DNA of 64,000 nucleotides. Origin: Pontibacter diazotrophicus (GTDB lineage Bacteria > Bacteroidota > Bacteroidia > Cytophagales > Hymenobacteraceae). How positions within the stretch are numbered: the first letter of the stretch is position 1; the number at the start of each line of letters is the position of its first letter. Positions 54,180-63,267 of the stretch are shown here, one piece after another. The notes beneath the pieces were generated by a model that worked only from the letters and a program-made list of their open reading frames with translations, had not been told where the DNA came from and searched no databases. The position numbers were made by a program, and so were the translations under genes. The stretch lies in the NCBI RefSeq assembly GCF_003367245.1, contig NZ_QRGR01000003.1:186001-250000 (forward strand). The letters run 5' to 3'.

Positions 54180-56756
54180 ATGAATGGTTCTGCCAACAGC
54201 ATATTACAGGTTTACAACAAGCAAGTAGGTCTCCGATTTCAGTTGTACAATAGTTTATTCACCGCCCTTCCTTTTCACAGAATGGAAAGAACCGGCGTGT
54301 TGCTGACTATCTTCTTGCTGCATTGTGAAGAAGGCTTTAGCAAGGAGCAAAGCCCGGTTGAAATCATTGACTCTTTCTTTAAGCAGCATACGTCGTACAA
54401 AGAAGACAAAGAAATGCTGGACCTGCTGTTTCGTTTTGTGCAGTACACAGAGCGTCAGGTCGTATTGTTTGATGCGCTGGAGGATGCCGCTTACCGCGAC
54501 ATTCATGATATGCATGGCCCGGGTACGCTAAAGCAGCTACAGTCGGAAGTGCAGCAAAAGCAAAACCAGGCCCAACTAAAAGAGAAACTGGAAGACTTCT
54601 CTGTTCGTTTAGTCTTAACGGCCCACCCCACGCAGTTTTACCCAAGCGAGGTACTCGGTATCATCAACGACTTGTCTAAAGCGATGGTGAACGACAACAC
54701 CTCCCAGATAAACAGCTACCTGCGGCAACTAGGCAAAACGCCTTTCTTCAGGAATGAGAAACCCACGCCCTACGACGAGGCCGTAAACCTAATCTGGTAC
54801 CTGGAGAATGTTTTTTACACGGCAGCCGGGCATATCCTGACTTATCTGAAGAATCAATTTCCGGACGAAGTAAGCAAAAAGAATCCTATCGTTCGGTTCG
54901 GCTTCTGGCCCGGAGGCGACAGAGACGGAAACCCCTTTGTGAATGCAGGCATCACTTTAAGAGTAGCAGAAGCTTTGCGGGGCGCCGCCATGAAGTCTTA
55001 CTACCTGGATGTGCGCCGGCTAAAGCGGCGGCTAACTTTCAAAAATGTGTCTAATGTGGTACTGGCACTGGAGCAGAAGCTTTACAACAACCTGTTCGTA
55101 CCGAACCATGAGTTGGATATTTCGAGCGAAGAAATCATGCAGACACTGCAGCAGATTCGCACCACACTCATAGAGGAGCATAACAGCCTGTTCCTGGATA
55201 TGGTCGACAACCTGTTGCGTAAAGTGGAATTGTTCGGGCTTCATTTCGCCACTCTTGATATCCGGCAAGACAGTTCTGTGCACGTGGAGCTTCTGCAAAC
55301 AATAGCAGAGACAACCGATATGCTGCCTTCTGATTATTCAGACCTGCCAGCGGAGCAACAAATGACCAGTCTGCTACAGGCAAAAGGCACACTGGATCCA
55401 TCTGTTCTGGAGAGTGAATTGCACCGGGACGTACTGGAAAGTATGGCCGCCATCAAAACAATTCAGGAAACAAACGGCGAACATGGCTGCCACCGCTACA
55501 TTATCAGCCACAGCACCAGCGCTCTGGACGTGATGCACGTCTTTGGCCTGTTCCAGCTGAGCGGTTGGAAGCAGGAAGCGCTTAGCGTAGACATTGTACC
55601 GCTGTTCGAAACAATTGATGACCTGCGAAACGCTGGCGACGTAATGGCTGCTTTATATCAGAATGAGGTATACCGCCAGCACTTGCAGCGCCGCGATAAC
55701 GTGCAGACTATTATGCTGGGCTTCTCGGATGGCACCAAAGACGGAGGCTATCTGATGGCTAATTGGGGCATTTACAAAGCCAAAGAAGAGCTAAGTGCCA
55801 TCTCCAAGGAGCACGGCGTGCAGGTGGTGTTCTTCGACGGCAGAGGAGGACCTCCGGCAAGAGGCGGCGGACGCACGCACCAGTTCTATGCTTCTATGGG
55901 GCCAAACATTTCTAATAAGGAAATCCAGCTGACGATACAGGGGCAAACAATCAGCTCTAACTTCGGAACAGTGGATGCAGCACAGTTCAACATTGAACAG
56001 CTGATGCATGCCGGTATTCACAGCGCCCTCTTCGCCTCCAAGGACACCACACTGACCCCGGCCGAGGAAGAGTTGCTCCTGAACCTGTCCAGGGAAAGTT
56101 TTGAGAAGTATAACACGCTCAAGAATCATTCTAACTTCCTGGAGTATATGCTGTACGTGAGCCCGCTACGCTATTACGGGGAAGCGAACATAGGCAGCAG
56201 GCCTTCGAAGCGCAAACCAGGCAAACTTAACCTCGACGATCTGCGTGCTGTACCGTATGTGGGCTCCTGGAGCCAGTTAAAGCAGAACCTACCAGGCTAC
56301 TATGGTGTCGGCACGGCACTTCAGAGAATGGAGGAAGCCGGCAAATGGGAAGACATTGCCCAATTATACAAGCGTTCCCTGTTCTTTAAAACGCTGATGG
56401 ACAACTGTGAAATGGCGATGACTAAATGCTTCTTTCCGCTCACTGCCTTCCTGGCCAGCCACCCGAACTATGGCGAGTTGTGGAACATGATTCATGATGA
56501 GTTCCAACTGACGAGAAGCTATATCCTGCGCCTGACGGGAGCTGCTGAACTGATGGAAGATAAGCCGGTTAACCTGCAGTCTATACAAATGCGCCAGCGA
56601 ATAGAACTGCCTTTGCTAACCATACAGCAGTATGCGCTGACAAAAATACGGGAGATGGAAGAGCAGGGCCAGCAGACAGAGTATAAGCCCAAGTATGAGA
56701 AACTGGTGGTGCGCTGCTCCTTCGGTATCATCAACGCAGAACGAAATTCAGCTTAA
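54180..56756 (+). CDS. ppc: Phosphoenolpyruvate carboxylase
   Basis: An 858-residue carboxylase forming oxaloacetate from PEP and bicarbonate, the anaplerotic feed to the TCA cycle. The catalytic His is in LTAHPTQFYP near residue 142, the substrate region in GFWPGGDRDGNPFV near residue 240, and the mobile glycine loop FDGRGGPPARGGGRTH near residue 553. The C-terminus ends with the conserved NAERNSA-type tail (normally -NTG). I used the ATG at 54180-54182 (MNGSANSILQVYNKQVGLRF) because homologous sequence begins just after it. A terminator hairpin follows. It has no operon partner. Confidence 0.94.
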   Translation: MNGSANSILQVYNKQVGLRFQLYNSLFTALPFHRMERTGVLLTIFLLHCEEGFSKEQSPVEIIDSFFKQHTSYKEDKEMLDLLFRFVQYTERQVVLFDALEDAAYRDIHDMHGPGTLKQLQSEVQQKQNQAQLKEKLEDFSVRLVLTAHPTQFYPSEVLGIINDLSKAMVNDNTSQINSYLRQLGKTPFFRNEKPTPYDEAVNLIWYLENVFYTAAGHILTYLKNQFPDEVSKKNPIVRFGFWPGGDRDGNPFVNAGITLRVAEALRGAAMKSYYLDVRRLKRRLTFKNVSNVVLALEQKLYNNLFVPNHELDISSEEIMQTLQQIRTTLIEEHNSLFLDMVDNLLRKVELFGLHFATLDIRQDSSVHVELLQTIAETTDMLPSDYSDLPAEQQMTSLLQAKGTLDPSVLESELHRDVLESMAAIKTIQETNGEHGCHRYIISHSTSALDVMHVFGLFQLSGWKQEALSVDIVPLFETIDDLRNAGDVMAALYQNEVYRQHLQRRDNVQTIMLGFSDGTKDGGYLMANWGIYKAKEELSAISKEHGVQVVFFDGRGGPPARGGGRTHQFYASMGPNISNKEIQLTIQGQTISSNFGTVDAAQFNIEQLMHAGIHSALFASKDTTLTPAEEELLLNLSRESFEKYNTLKNHSNFLEYMLYVSPLRYYGEANIGSRPSKRKPGKLNLDDLRAVPYVGSWSQLKQNLPGYYGVGTALQRMEEAGKWEDIAQLYKRSLFFKTLMDNCEMAMTKCFFPLTAFLASHPNYGELWNMIHDEFQLTRSYILRLTGAAELMEDKPVNLQSIQMRQRIELPLLTIQQYALTKIREMEEQGQQTEYKPKYEKLVVRCSFGIINAERNSA

Positions 56757-56777
56757 AAAATTCTAACTGAGTGAATA

Positions 56778-56812
56778 TTAAAGCTGCCATCCTTGCCGGG
56801 TGGCAGCTTTAT
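56778..56812 (+). terminator. Terminator after ppc
   Basis: A 14-bp stem (taaagctgccatcc pairing 56799-56812, one G-T pair) with a short loop (ttgcc) ends in agctttatacttttag. It is 20 bases past the ppc stop. Confidence 0.82.
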
Positions 56813-56910
56813 ACTTTTAGCTAAATCTCAGCTCTTAAACAGCTATCCATAACTTCCTTTCTAAAAGTCTAAGTATCCAAGGCCTACTGGTAGCGCGTCA
56901 GCATATAAAC

Positions 56911-57780
56911 ATGAACTCCTCTATAAACTTATCAGCCGACTGGAGCCAAATAGAAGTCTGTGAGGTACAGGAGAAGTCGAAGCTGGTGACCTGCAAAAAT
57001 GTGCAGCCACTTAAGATTCTCAATCCTGCCTCCTATAACAAAAGCTGCCATGTGGTGCTGTCAAATTTTGGTGGCGGCATGGTATCCGGGGATCAGATTA
57101 ACCTGCATGTAACCTGTGGCACCCAAACGAACCTATTTCTCAGTTCACAGTCTAATTCCAAAATTTTTAAGTCTGTAGATGGTGCAGCAGCCGAACAAAC
57201 CACCCAGGGTACGCTGGAAGAAAATGCCCTAGCCGTTGTTTTTCCTGATCCGGTGGTGTTGCAGGAAGGCAGTATATACAGGCAGGTGCAGCACTGGGAG
57301 GTACAGCCAAAATCCCTTCTGCTGGTGATCGACTGGTTCCATTCCGGCAGAATGGATATGGGCGAACGCTATGCTTTCAATTCTTTTTTCTCGGAACTGA
57401 AAGTGACCGCAAAAGGCAAAACAGTTCTCCTCGACCGCTTCTCTTTTAGCCCCGACCAGCACATCGCTACCTCCCCTGCCAACTTCGGACAGTACCAGAC
57501 CATGTTCTCCGCTTATCTAATCGGCAGCCCGGGTGAGGAAAAGTTTGAGCATTTAAGTCAAAAGCTGCTGCAACTCCGGATGCAGGAAAGTGCTAACCTG
57601 AACTTTAACATGACTGCCAAAGATTTTGTGCTTTCTGTCGTGAAAGCACGAGAAGGCGTATACATCCTGCGGTGTATGGCAAAGAGCAGGATGGACCTGC
57701 AACCACTTTGCGATGCCATTCTCAAGGCACTTTCTTCTGAATTGTTCCTGGGCTATAATCCAGTGAAGCGGAAGTATTAG
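56911..57780 (+). CDS. ureD: Urease accessory protein UreD
   Basis: A 289-residue urease chaperone (UreD/UreH family) that binds apo-urease with UreF and UreG and helps load nickel. Recognisable blocks are NFGGGMVSGDQINLHVTCG near residue 50 (the family signature), SQSNSKIF and the later DWFHSGRMDMGERYAFNSF. It is on the plus strand and convergent with ureG, so unlike most urease loci it is not in the structural operon. It needs separate expression, giving a possible regulatory split. An extended non-operon position but full family length. Confidence 0.92.
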   Translation: MNSSINLSADWSQIEVCEVQEKSKLVTCKNVQPLKILNPASYNKSCHVVLSNFGGGMVSGDQINLHVTCGTQTNLFLSSQSNSKIFKSVDGAAAEQTTQGTLEENALAVVFPDPVVLQEGSIYRQVQHWEVQPKSLLLVIDWFHSGRMDMGERYAFNSFFSELKVTAKGKTVLLDRFSFSPDQHIATSPANFGQYQTMFSAYLIGSPGEEKFEHLSQKLLQLRMQESANLNFNMTAKDFVLSVVKAREGVYILRCMAKSRMDLQPLCDAILKALSSELFLGYNPVKRKY

Positions 57781-57863
57781 GAGTGAGCAACACGGCTAAA
57801 AACCAGGTTCAAGATAGAAACTGATTCCGGTTCTTTGGTATTGCTGAAAATAGGTCCAGCTCC

Positions 57864-58616
57864 TTACCTCCTATCCTCCCGCACTGACAGAAGTGCTTTT
57901 TCTTTGGCTTTATGTATATGATCTATGATTTCATCCAAGCCGTCTCCATGCAATGCGCGGGCAAAAACGAAAGGCCCTTCCCCGCGCATTTTTCTGGAGT
58001 CACGATCCATTACGTCTAAATCTGCCCGAACCAACTGTGCCAGATCGGTTTTGTTAATGACCAGCAAGTCGGATTGGGTAATGCCGGGTCCACCTTTACG
58101 TGGTATTTTATCGCCACCAGATACATCAATGACATAAATGGAATAGTCTACCAACTCTCGGCTGAAATGAGCTGCCAGGTTATCGCCGCCGCTCTCCACA
58201 AACAGGAAATCAATTTTATAGCTGAATTTAGCCATCAGTCCCTCCAGTGCATCCATGTTCAGCGAAATGTCTTCGCGTATGGCAGCATGGGGGCAGCCGC
58301 CTGTCTCCACCCCTACTATCCTGTCTTCGCTCAAAGCGCTGTTCCGGATCAGAAACTCCGCGTCTTCCCGGGTAAAAATGTCGTTGGTTACCACCCCTAG
58401 TTCATAGGTGTTCCGGAGCCTTTCGCAAAGCGCTTTAAGCAAGGCTGTTTTACCTGTACCCACCGGGCCGCCAATCCCCACGGTAAAAGCCCTCTTCCTG
58501 AAATTCCGGTAAGAAGGCAGCTTTCGTGTATCCCGCAGGTCATATTCCCCCGGTGACTCATAAAACTCGTGTGTGTGCCCATGCAGCAGGAGGGCTAACT
58601 TATCGACGAAGGCCAT
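57864..58616 (-). CDS. ureG: Urease accessory GTPase UreG with His-containing N-terminus
   Basis: A 250-residue SIMIBI GTPase that drives nickel transfer into urease. The P-loop is [11 protein letters not shown] at residues 47-57. The nickel-binding CPH is Cys108-His110, within [13 protein letters not shown], and the base-specificity motif is NKTD. About 40 residues precede the P-loop, longer than the E. coli-type minimum, and contain HGHTHE (residues 12-17), a short His cluster that could hold nickel. It is last in the operon, 68 bases after ureF. No ureE is present to supply nickel, so this extension may matter. Confidence 0.93.
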   Translation of the reverse strand: MAFVDKLALLLHGHTHEFYESPGEYDLRDTRKLPSYRNFRKRAFTVGIGGPVGTGKTALLKALCERLRNTYELGVVTNDIFTREDAEFLIRNSALSEDRIVGVETGGCPHAAIREDISLNMDALEGLMAKFSYKIDFLFVESGGDNLAAHFSRELVDYSIYVIDVSGGDKIPRKGGPGITQSDLLVINKTDLAQLVRADLDVMDRDSRKMRGEGPFVFARALHGDGLDEIIDHIHKAKEKALLSVREDRR

Positions 58617-58684
58617 TATTTTAATTGTTTAATTTTTACTTCCTGTTGATGATGATAAAAAGGTTATAATGTAGTTGTAGCCGC

Positions 58685-59362
58685 TTAATTCTGGAACAAC
58701 TTAGAATAGATATCGTCGTGGAAGACCTGCGAAGTATCTAGCATAAAAGCAGACCTTGTGGCTTGGGTATACGTCATATTTCCATAACTTTCTATCAGGT
58801 TTTCGAAAACGGTATAGAACGCGTGCTGCAATTTGTGGCCTTCCATGGGTCCGATAAACCCCAACCGAATGGCTGCACTCACCTGGTCCCGCAGGGCCAT
58901 GTGCAGGTACATCGTTTGCACATCTCCTAAGGTAAAGTCAACCCGTTTCAGGCATAGCACATACACCAGCACAAAATGCAGCGGAAGTTCCTGCTCCGCA
59001 AACCACTCCCTAATTTCCTGCATGCCCGCCTCAGGGTAAAATAACTCCAGCAGCTTCAGCCAGTTTTTCCCCTGCACCACACTCGCCTTATGGATAACAG
59101 GCACCAGCATCATCGCGTCATATTCCTCCGCTATTTTATGAAGCTCCTCCTGCAGTTCCGGCTCCTGTACCTGAAAGCAGGAATTCATAAATGGAAACTC
59201 CATGCTCACCACCTGCTGCAGGTAGGCATACAGGTAGTTGCGCAGCTCAAACTGGTTTTGAATCAACCCAAACGTAATGCTGCTCTCTAAACCATAGGAA
59301 TAGGCAAAAGAACCTGTAGGAATGGAAGAGTCTACTAAATGCAGCAAACGGGCGAACTTCAT
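58685..59362 (-). CDS. ureF: Urease accessory protein UreF
   Basis: A 225-residue all-helical chaperone that joins UreD and UreG on apo-urease. The N-terminal LLHLVDSSIPTGSFAYSYGLE (signature SSIPTGSFAYSYGLE near residue 12) and the later FALY-like GFIGPMEGHKLQH are family features. It lies 58 bases after ureC and 68 before ureG, on the same strand. No anomaly seen. Confidence 0.92.
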   Translation of the reverse strand: MKFARLLHLVDSSIPTGSFAYSYGLESSITFGLIQNQFELRNYLYAYLQQVVSMEFPFMNSCFQVQEPELQEELHKIAEEYDAMMLVPVIHKASVVQGKNWLKLLELFYPEAGMQEIREWFAEQELPLHFVLVYVLCLKRVDFTLGDVQTMYLHMALRDQVSAAIRLGFIGPMEGHKLQHAFYTVFENLIESYGNMTYTQATRSAFMLDTSQVFHDDIYSKLFQN

Positions 59363-59420
59363 TATTTAAATGATAAAAGCTAATTGATAGTAGACTCAAA
59401 ACTGTGTTGTCCCCCTGCCC

Positions 59421-61142
59421 TTAAAACAAATTATACAGCTGCGCCAGGGGCAGTTTAGTGGCCGGTTCGCAGGTCAGGTGCACCCCATCCACCGTTACTT
59501 TATAAGTCTCCGGGTCTACTTCTATGTTTGGTAGGTAATCGTTCAGCGCCATATCCTTTTTAGAGACACTCCGGCAGTTCTTCACCGCTACCACCTCTTT
59601 CTGCAGACCATACTTTTCCTGCACATGCGCCACCGATGCCTGCGATACAAAGACCATAGACGTTTTCCCGATGGCTGAACCAAACGAACCGAACATCGGC
59701 CTGGAGTAATATGGCTGCGGCGTAGGAATAGACGCATTGGCATCGCCCATCTGCGACTGCACAATAACACCGCCTTTGATAATCATCTCAGGCCGTGAGC
59801 CGAAGAAGGCAGGCTTCCAGAGCACCAGATCCGCCAGCTTGCCCAGTTCCACAGAACCAATCTCTTCTGAGAAGCCATGCGCCCGCGCCGGGTTAATGGT
59901 ATACTTGGCGATGTACCGCTTCACTCTAAAATTATCCGCTTTGCTTTCTGAAGCGGCATCCTCTGGCAGCAGGTCGCGCTGCTCCTTCATTTTATGGGCT
60001 GTTTGCCAGGTGCGCGTCACCACCTCCCCTACCCGGCCCATGGCCTGCGAGTCGGAGGCGATAATAGACAAAGCGCCCATGTCGTGCAGGATGTCTTCGG
60101 CAGCGATTGTCTCTCCCCGGATACGGCTTTCAGCAAAAGCCACATCCTCTGGTATGTTCTTGTCGAGGTGATGGCAAACCATCAGCATGTCGAGGTGCTC
60201 GTCGATGGTGTTCACTGTGAATGGTCGCGTCGGGTTGGTGGAAGACGGAATAACGTTGGGCTCTCCGCAAATCTTGATGATATCCGGTGCGTGGCCTCCA
60301 CCAGCTCCCTCGGTATGGTAGGCGTGAATGGTCCTGCCCTTGAAGGCATTCGTGGAGGTTTCCACAAAGCCGCTTTCATTCAGCGTGTCAGTATGGATGC
60401 ACACCTGCACATCGTATTGATCCGCGATGCTGAGGCAGTTGTCGATGGCAGCCGGTGTGGTGCCCCAATCCTCATGCAGTTTAAAACCCAGGGCACCGGC
60501 TTCCACCTGCTCTATCAGCCCCTCCGGTTTAGAGGAATTTCCTTTGCCCAGAAAACCGAAATTGAGCGGGTATGCCTCTGTGGCTTTCAGCATCATTTCA
60601 ATAAAGAAAGCACCCGGTGTGCAGGTGGTAGCATTCGTACCTGCCGCAGGGCCTGTGCCTCCGCCCACCATGGTGGTGACACCCGATGCAAGTGCTTCGT
60701 TTATCTGCTGTGGACATATAAAGTGAATATGGCAGTCTATGGCTCCGGCTGTCAGAATTTGGTTCTCTCCTGCTACCACCTCGGTTGTTACCCCAACCAC
60801 CATATTTGGGGTAATGCCCGGCATAATGTGCGGGTTACCGCCTTTGCCAATGCCCGCAATGCGCCCGTCTTTGATGCCGATGTCCGCTTTATATATACCA
60901 GTATAATCGATGACAAGCGCATTCGTGATAATCATGTCCAGCGCATCGGCCTGTGCTATGCCAGCAGCCTGTCCCATGCCGTCGCGCAGCACCTTACCTC
61001 CCCCAAACTTACACTCTTCCCCATAAACACTGTAGTCTTTTTCTACCTCTACCAGCAGGCTGGTATCGCCCAGGCGAACTTTGTCACCTACAGTAGGGCC
61101 ATACATGTCGGCATAGGCGCGGCGGTCGATTTGAAAGCTCAT
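59421..61142 (-). CDS. ureC: Urease alpha subunit (catalytic)
   Basis: A 573-residue nickel amidohydrolase. All metal and active-site residues are present at the expected spacing: His138 and His140 (CHIHF), carbamylated Lys221 ([10 protein letters not shown]), His223, His250, His276, flap Cys323 with His324 (MVCHHLDKN), and Asp364 (ASDSQAMGR). Each is 4 later than in the Klebsiella enzyme, so a full catalytic subunit is expected. I used the ATG at 61140-61142 ([17 protein letters not shown]). It follows ureAB by 93 bases, where a hairpin lies. Confidence 0.96.
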   Translation of the reverse strand: MSFQIDRRAYADMYGPTVGDKVRLGDTSLLVEVEKDYSVYGEECKFGGGKVLRDGMGQAAGIAQADALDMIITNALVIDYTGIYKADIGIKDGRIAGIGKGGNPHIMPGITPNMVVGVTTEVVAGENQILTAGAIDCHIHFICPQQINEALASGVTTMVGGGTGPAAGTNATTCTPGAFFIEMMLKATEAYPLNFGFLGKGNSSKPEGLIEQVEAGALGFKLHEDWGTTPAAIDNCLSIADQYDVQVCIHTDTLNESGFVETSTNAFKGRTIHAYHTEGAGGGHAPDIIKICGEPNVIPSSTNPTRPFTVNTIDEHLDMLMVCHHLDKNIPEDVAFAESRIRGETIAAEDILHDMGALSIIASDSQAMGRVGEVVTRTWQTAHKMKEQRDLLPEDAASESKADNFRVKRYIAKYTINPARAHGFSEEIGSVELGKLADLVLWKPAFFGSRPEMIIKGGVIVQSQMGDANASIPTPQPYYSRPMFGSFGSAIGKTSMVFVSQASVAHVQEKYGLQKEVVAVKNCRSVSKKDMALNDYLPNIEVDPETYKVTVDGVHLTCEPATKLPLAQLYNLF

Positions 61143-61180
61143 GGGATTGATGGTTTGATTGTTAATTGTTATTCGTTGTG

Positions 61181-61234
61181 CGTTGTTCGTAGATCGTTTT
61201 TTTACATCAAATGACGTTTGATAAACGAACAACG
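61181..61234 (-). repeat. Hairpin-forming repeat between ureAB and ureC
   Basis: Arms of 10 bp (cgttgttcgt at 61181-61190, acgaacaacg at 61225-61234) flank an inner 6-bp hairpin (atcaaa/tttgat, 61206-61222). It starts right after the ureAB stop. No T-run follows the outer hairpin in the leftward direction, so read-through into ureC is expected; it could affect the ureAB:ureC ratio or message stability. Confidence 0.45.
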
Positions 61235-61235
61235 A

Positions 61236-61988
61236 TCAACGAAACAGAAAGCCTGCTGCTTTAGCCCTGGCCAGTGCTGCTGCCTTTTGCTCTTCGGTTA
61301 GCTCACCTCTGATCAAATTGTTGCCTCCGTATACCGTTCGCTCGCCTGCAAGCGCTACCAGCTGCACCCTTTTCCGCTCGCCGGGCTCAAAGCGTACCGC
61401 TGTACCGGCTGGTATATTCAGGCGGTAACCAAAAGCTTTCTCACGGTCGAACTGCAGCGAAGCGTTCGTTTCGAAAAAAGGATAATGTGAACCTACCTGC
61501 ACCGGCCGGTCGCCCATGTTGGTCACATCCATTTCTATAGTTTCGCGCCCCTCGTTTAAGGTGAGCTCTTCCGGGGCCAGCAAATACTCCCCTGGAGTTT
61601 CATTTATGGTATTGTCCGGCGTTGCGGTTTTTTTATCGTAGTTCAGGCCGGAGCCATACAATGCCAGTTCGGGGAGGCCGCGCTCGCGGCAGATGGGATG
61701 GTGCACCGTCACCAGCTTAGTACCATCCGGGAAGGTGCCCTCCACCTGCACTTCGGCTATCATATCAGCTACGCCAGGCATCACATCGCACAAGCCCAAT
61801 ATCTTTTTTCCTTTGTCCATGAGGCTGGCTACGCTTTCGCCGTCCCTTATGAACTCCAGCAATTGCGTGGCAATTAACGCCACCGCTTCGGGATAATTCA
61901 ACAGCAGACCCCGTGCATGCCTTTTCTGGGCCACAAATCCTGCATTATGCAAAACCAGCTTGTCAATGTCTTTAGGCGATAGATGCAT
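61236..61988 (-). CDS. ureA: Fused urease gamma/beta subunit (UreAB)
   Basis: A 250-residue protein that joins the two small urease subunits. Residues 1-100 are the gamma subunit ([17 protein letters not shown]..., [36 protein letters not shown]). Residues about 128-240 are the beta subunit ([56 protein letters not shown] split here). A 25-residue linker connects them with no stop or frameshift. The same order occurs in Helicobacter UreA, where the fused chain forms a larger assembly with the catalytic subunit. It starts the ure structural operon, 172 bases after the transporter gene. Confidence 0.95.
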   Translation of the reverse strand: MHLSPKDIDKLVLHNAGFVAQKRHARGLLLNYPEAVALIATQLLEFIRDGESVASLMDKGKKILGLCDVMPGVADMIAEVQVEGTFPDGTKLVTVHHPICRERGLPELALYGSGLNYDKKTATPDNTINETPGEYLLAPEELTLNEGRETIEMDVTNMGDRPVQVGSHYPFFETNASLQFDREKAFGYRLNIPAGTAVRFEPGERKRVQLVALAGERTVYGGNNLIRGELTEEQKAAALARAKAAGFLFR

Positions 61989-62160
61989 GTAGTTGTGGCA
62001 TTAAAACTTACAAATAGTTGATAAGGTTATTTAGCAGCTAATCAGCAAGAAAAACATTGTTTTCTGATATGGCTGGCTCCCCTGGCATGAACAGATAATC
62101 AATGTTGACATACCGGTTTTACTGGCTTGATTCTAATATCACTATGTATGGCTAATATGG

Positions 62161-62766
62161 CTAAAAATCTAGGTTCTGGTACATCATCCAACTGCCATAG
62201 AAAATACAGATCAGCGACGACACTATAACGATACCAGACCGGAAGGTTCTGTTAATTTTCATGCGTTGGGTAAACGGAATGCTAAACAGACCCGCCGCAA
62301 TGAACATTCCGACGATAGAACCCACGCCAAAGACAAGTAGGTAGGTTATTCCTAACACGATGTCACTGATTTCACTCATCACCAGCAGTACCAAAGCGCC
62401 GCTACCAGCCAGGCCATGCAACAGGCCAACAGTATACGCCACACTGTGCTGGTAGCGGGCAACGCCTGATCCGGCAAAATTGCGCCTGTTCGCTAGCCTG
62501 CTGATGCCCATTATGATTAACATCAGCCCAACAAAGGCTTCAAAATAACCTGAGCTCAGAAAAGTAGCACGACTCAAAAGAATTACCGAACCTACTATAA
62601 CAAGTGTGGTTGTATGGCCAAGGCCCCAGTAGACCCCATCCTTCACCGCCAGTACCAGGCTATCGCGCTTCGTGATGATATTACCAACAGCAATCAGGTG
62701 ATCTGCCTCAAAGGCATGCCCCATGCCCACCAGCGCTGCAAATAATATGGGCAAGAGTGCTTCCAT
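62161..62766 (-). CDS. Nickel/cobalt transporter-like membrane protein (UreH/NicO family)
   Basis: A 201-residue membrane protein with six predicted helices. The first helix carries the family metal motif in HAFEADHLIAVGN (a variant of HAxDADH, residues 17-23) and the second GLGHTTTLVIVGS. These motifs take up Ni2+ or Co2+ in NiCoT/NicO transporters. It lies upstream of ureABCFG on the same strand, so it most likely brings in nickel for urease. Some databases call this family UreH, which is not the UreD-type chaperone. Confidence 0.85.
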   Translation of the reverse strand: MEALLPILFAALVGMGHAFEADHLIAVGNIITKRDSLVLAVKDGVYWGLGHTTTLVIVGSVILLSRATFLSSGYFEAFVGLMLIIMGISRLANRRNFAGSGVARYQHSVAYTVGLLHGLAGSGALVLLVMSEISDIVLGITYLLVFGVGSIVGMFIAAGLFSIPFTQRMKINRTFRSGIVIVSSLICIFYGSWMMYQNLDF

Positions 62767-63267
62767 CAGAAAAGGTAAAGTGTTGCCATTTGGCTATTAC
62801 TTTTCAATAATACTTAACAATTTGTCAAAATACAACAGGAAAGATAAACATATCACTTTTTACATTACCTCTCAGATCTTCTTACAGCTATTGTGACTAT
62901 AGTTAGATATTGGGCACTTATTTCGGGGAAGAGTAGTTATAGGTTCAGCTGTAAGGATGTTTGAACAACAGCTAAGCAGGACTTACACTTTATGTCTTTG
63001 AAGCGTACCTCATGAGGTTGAGTAATTTACATTTTCTAACAAAAACTCAAAATTTTAAACTTTGCGAACCTGGCAATAGTTTGTCCTGATAGGCACCTGC
63101 ATTTTTACACTTATTTATATAAAGCACATGTTTTTTGCTGATTTTTCATCTAAAAACGTAGTTCTAATACGATATCTACAAGGAATAATTTGTTTTTTGG
63201 CGATTCCTGTAGTAAATTATGCATTCGTTTACACAAATAAGTAAATGTTTACCTCAGTTAATGTTAG
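62767..63267. other. Divergent intergenic region (ni transporter/ure operon and gltB)
   Basis: About 500 AT-rich bases holding the gltB promoter and probably the promoter of the transporter/urease operon. TAAACTTTG near 63056 resembles the -7 box but has one base too many. No repeat or RNA was recognised. Confidence 0.4.
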
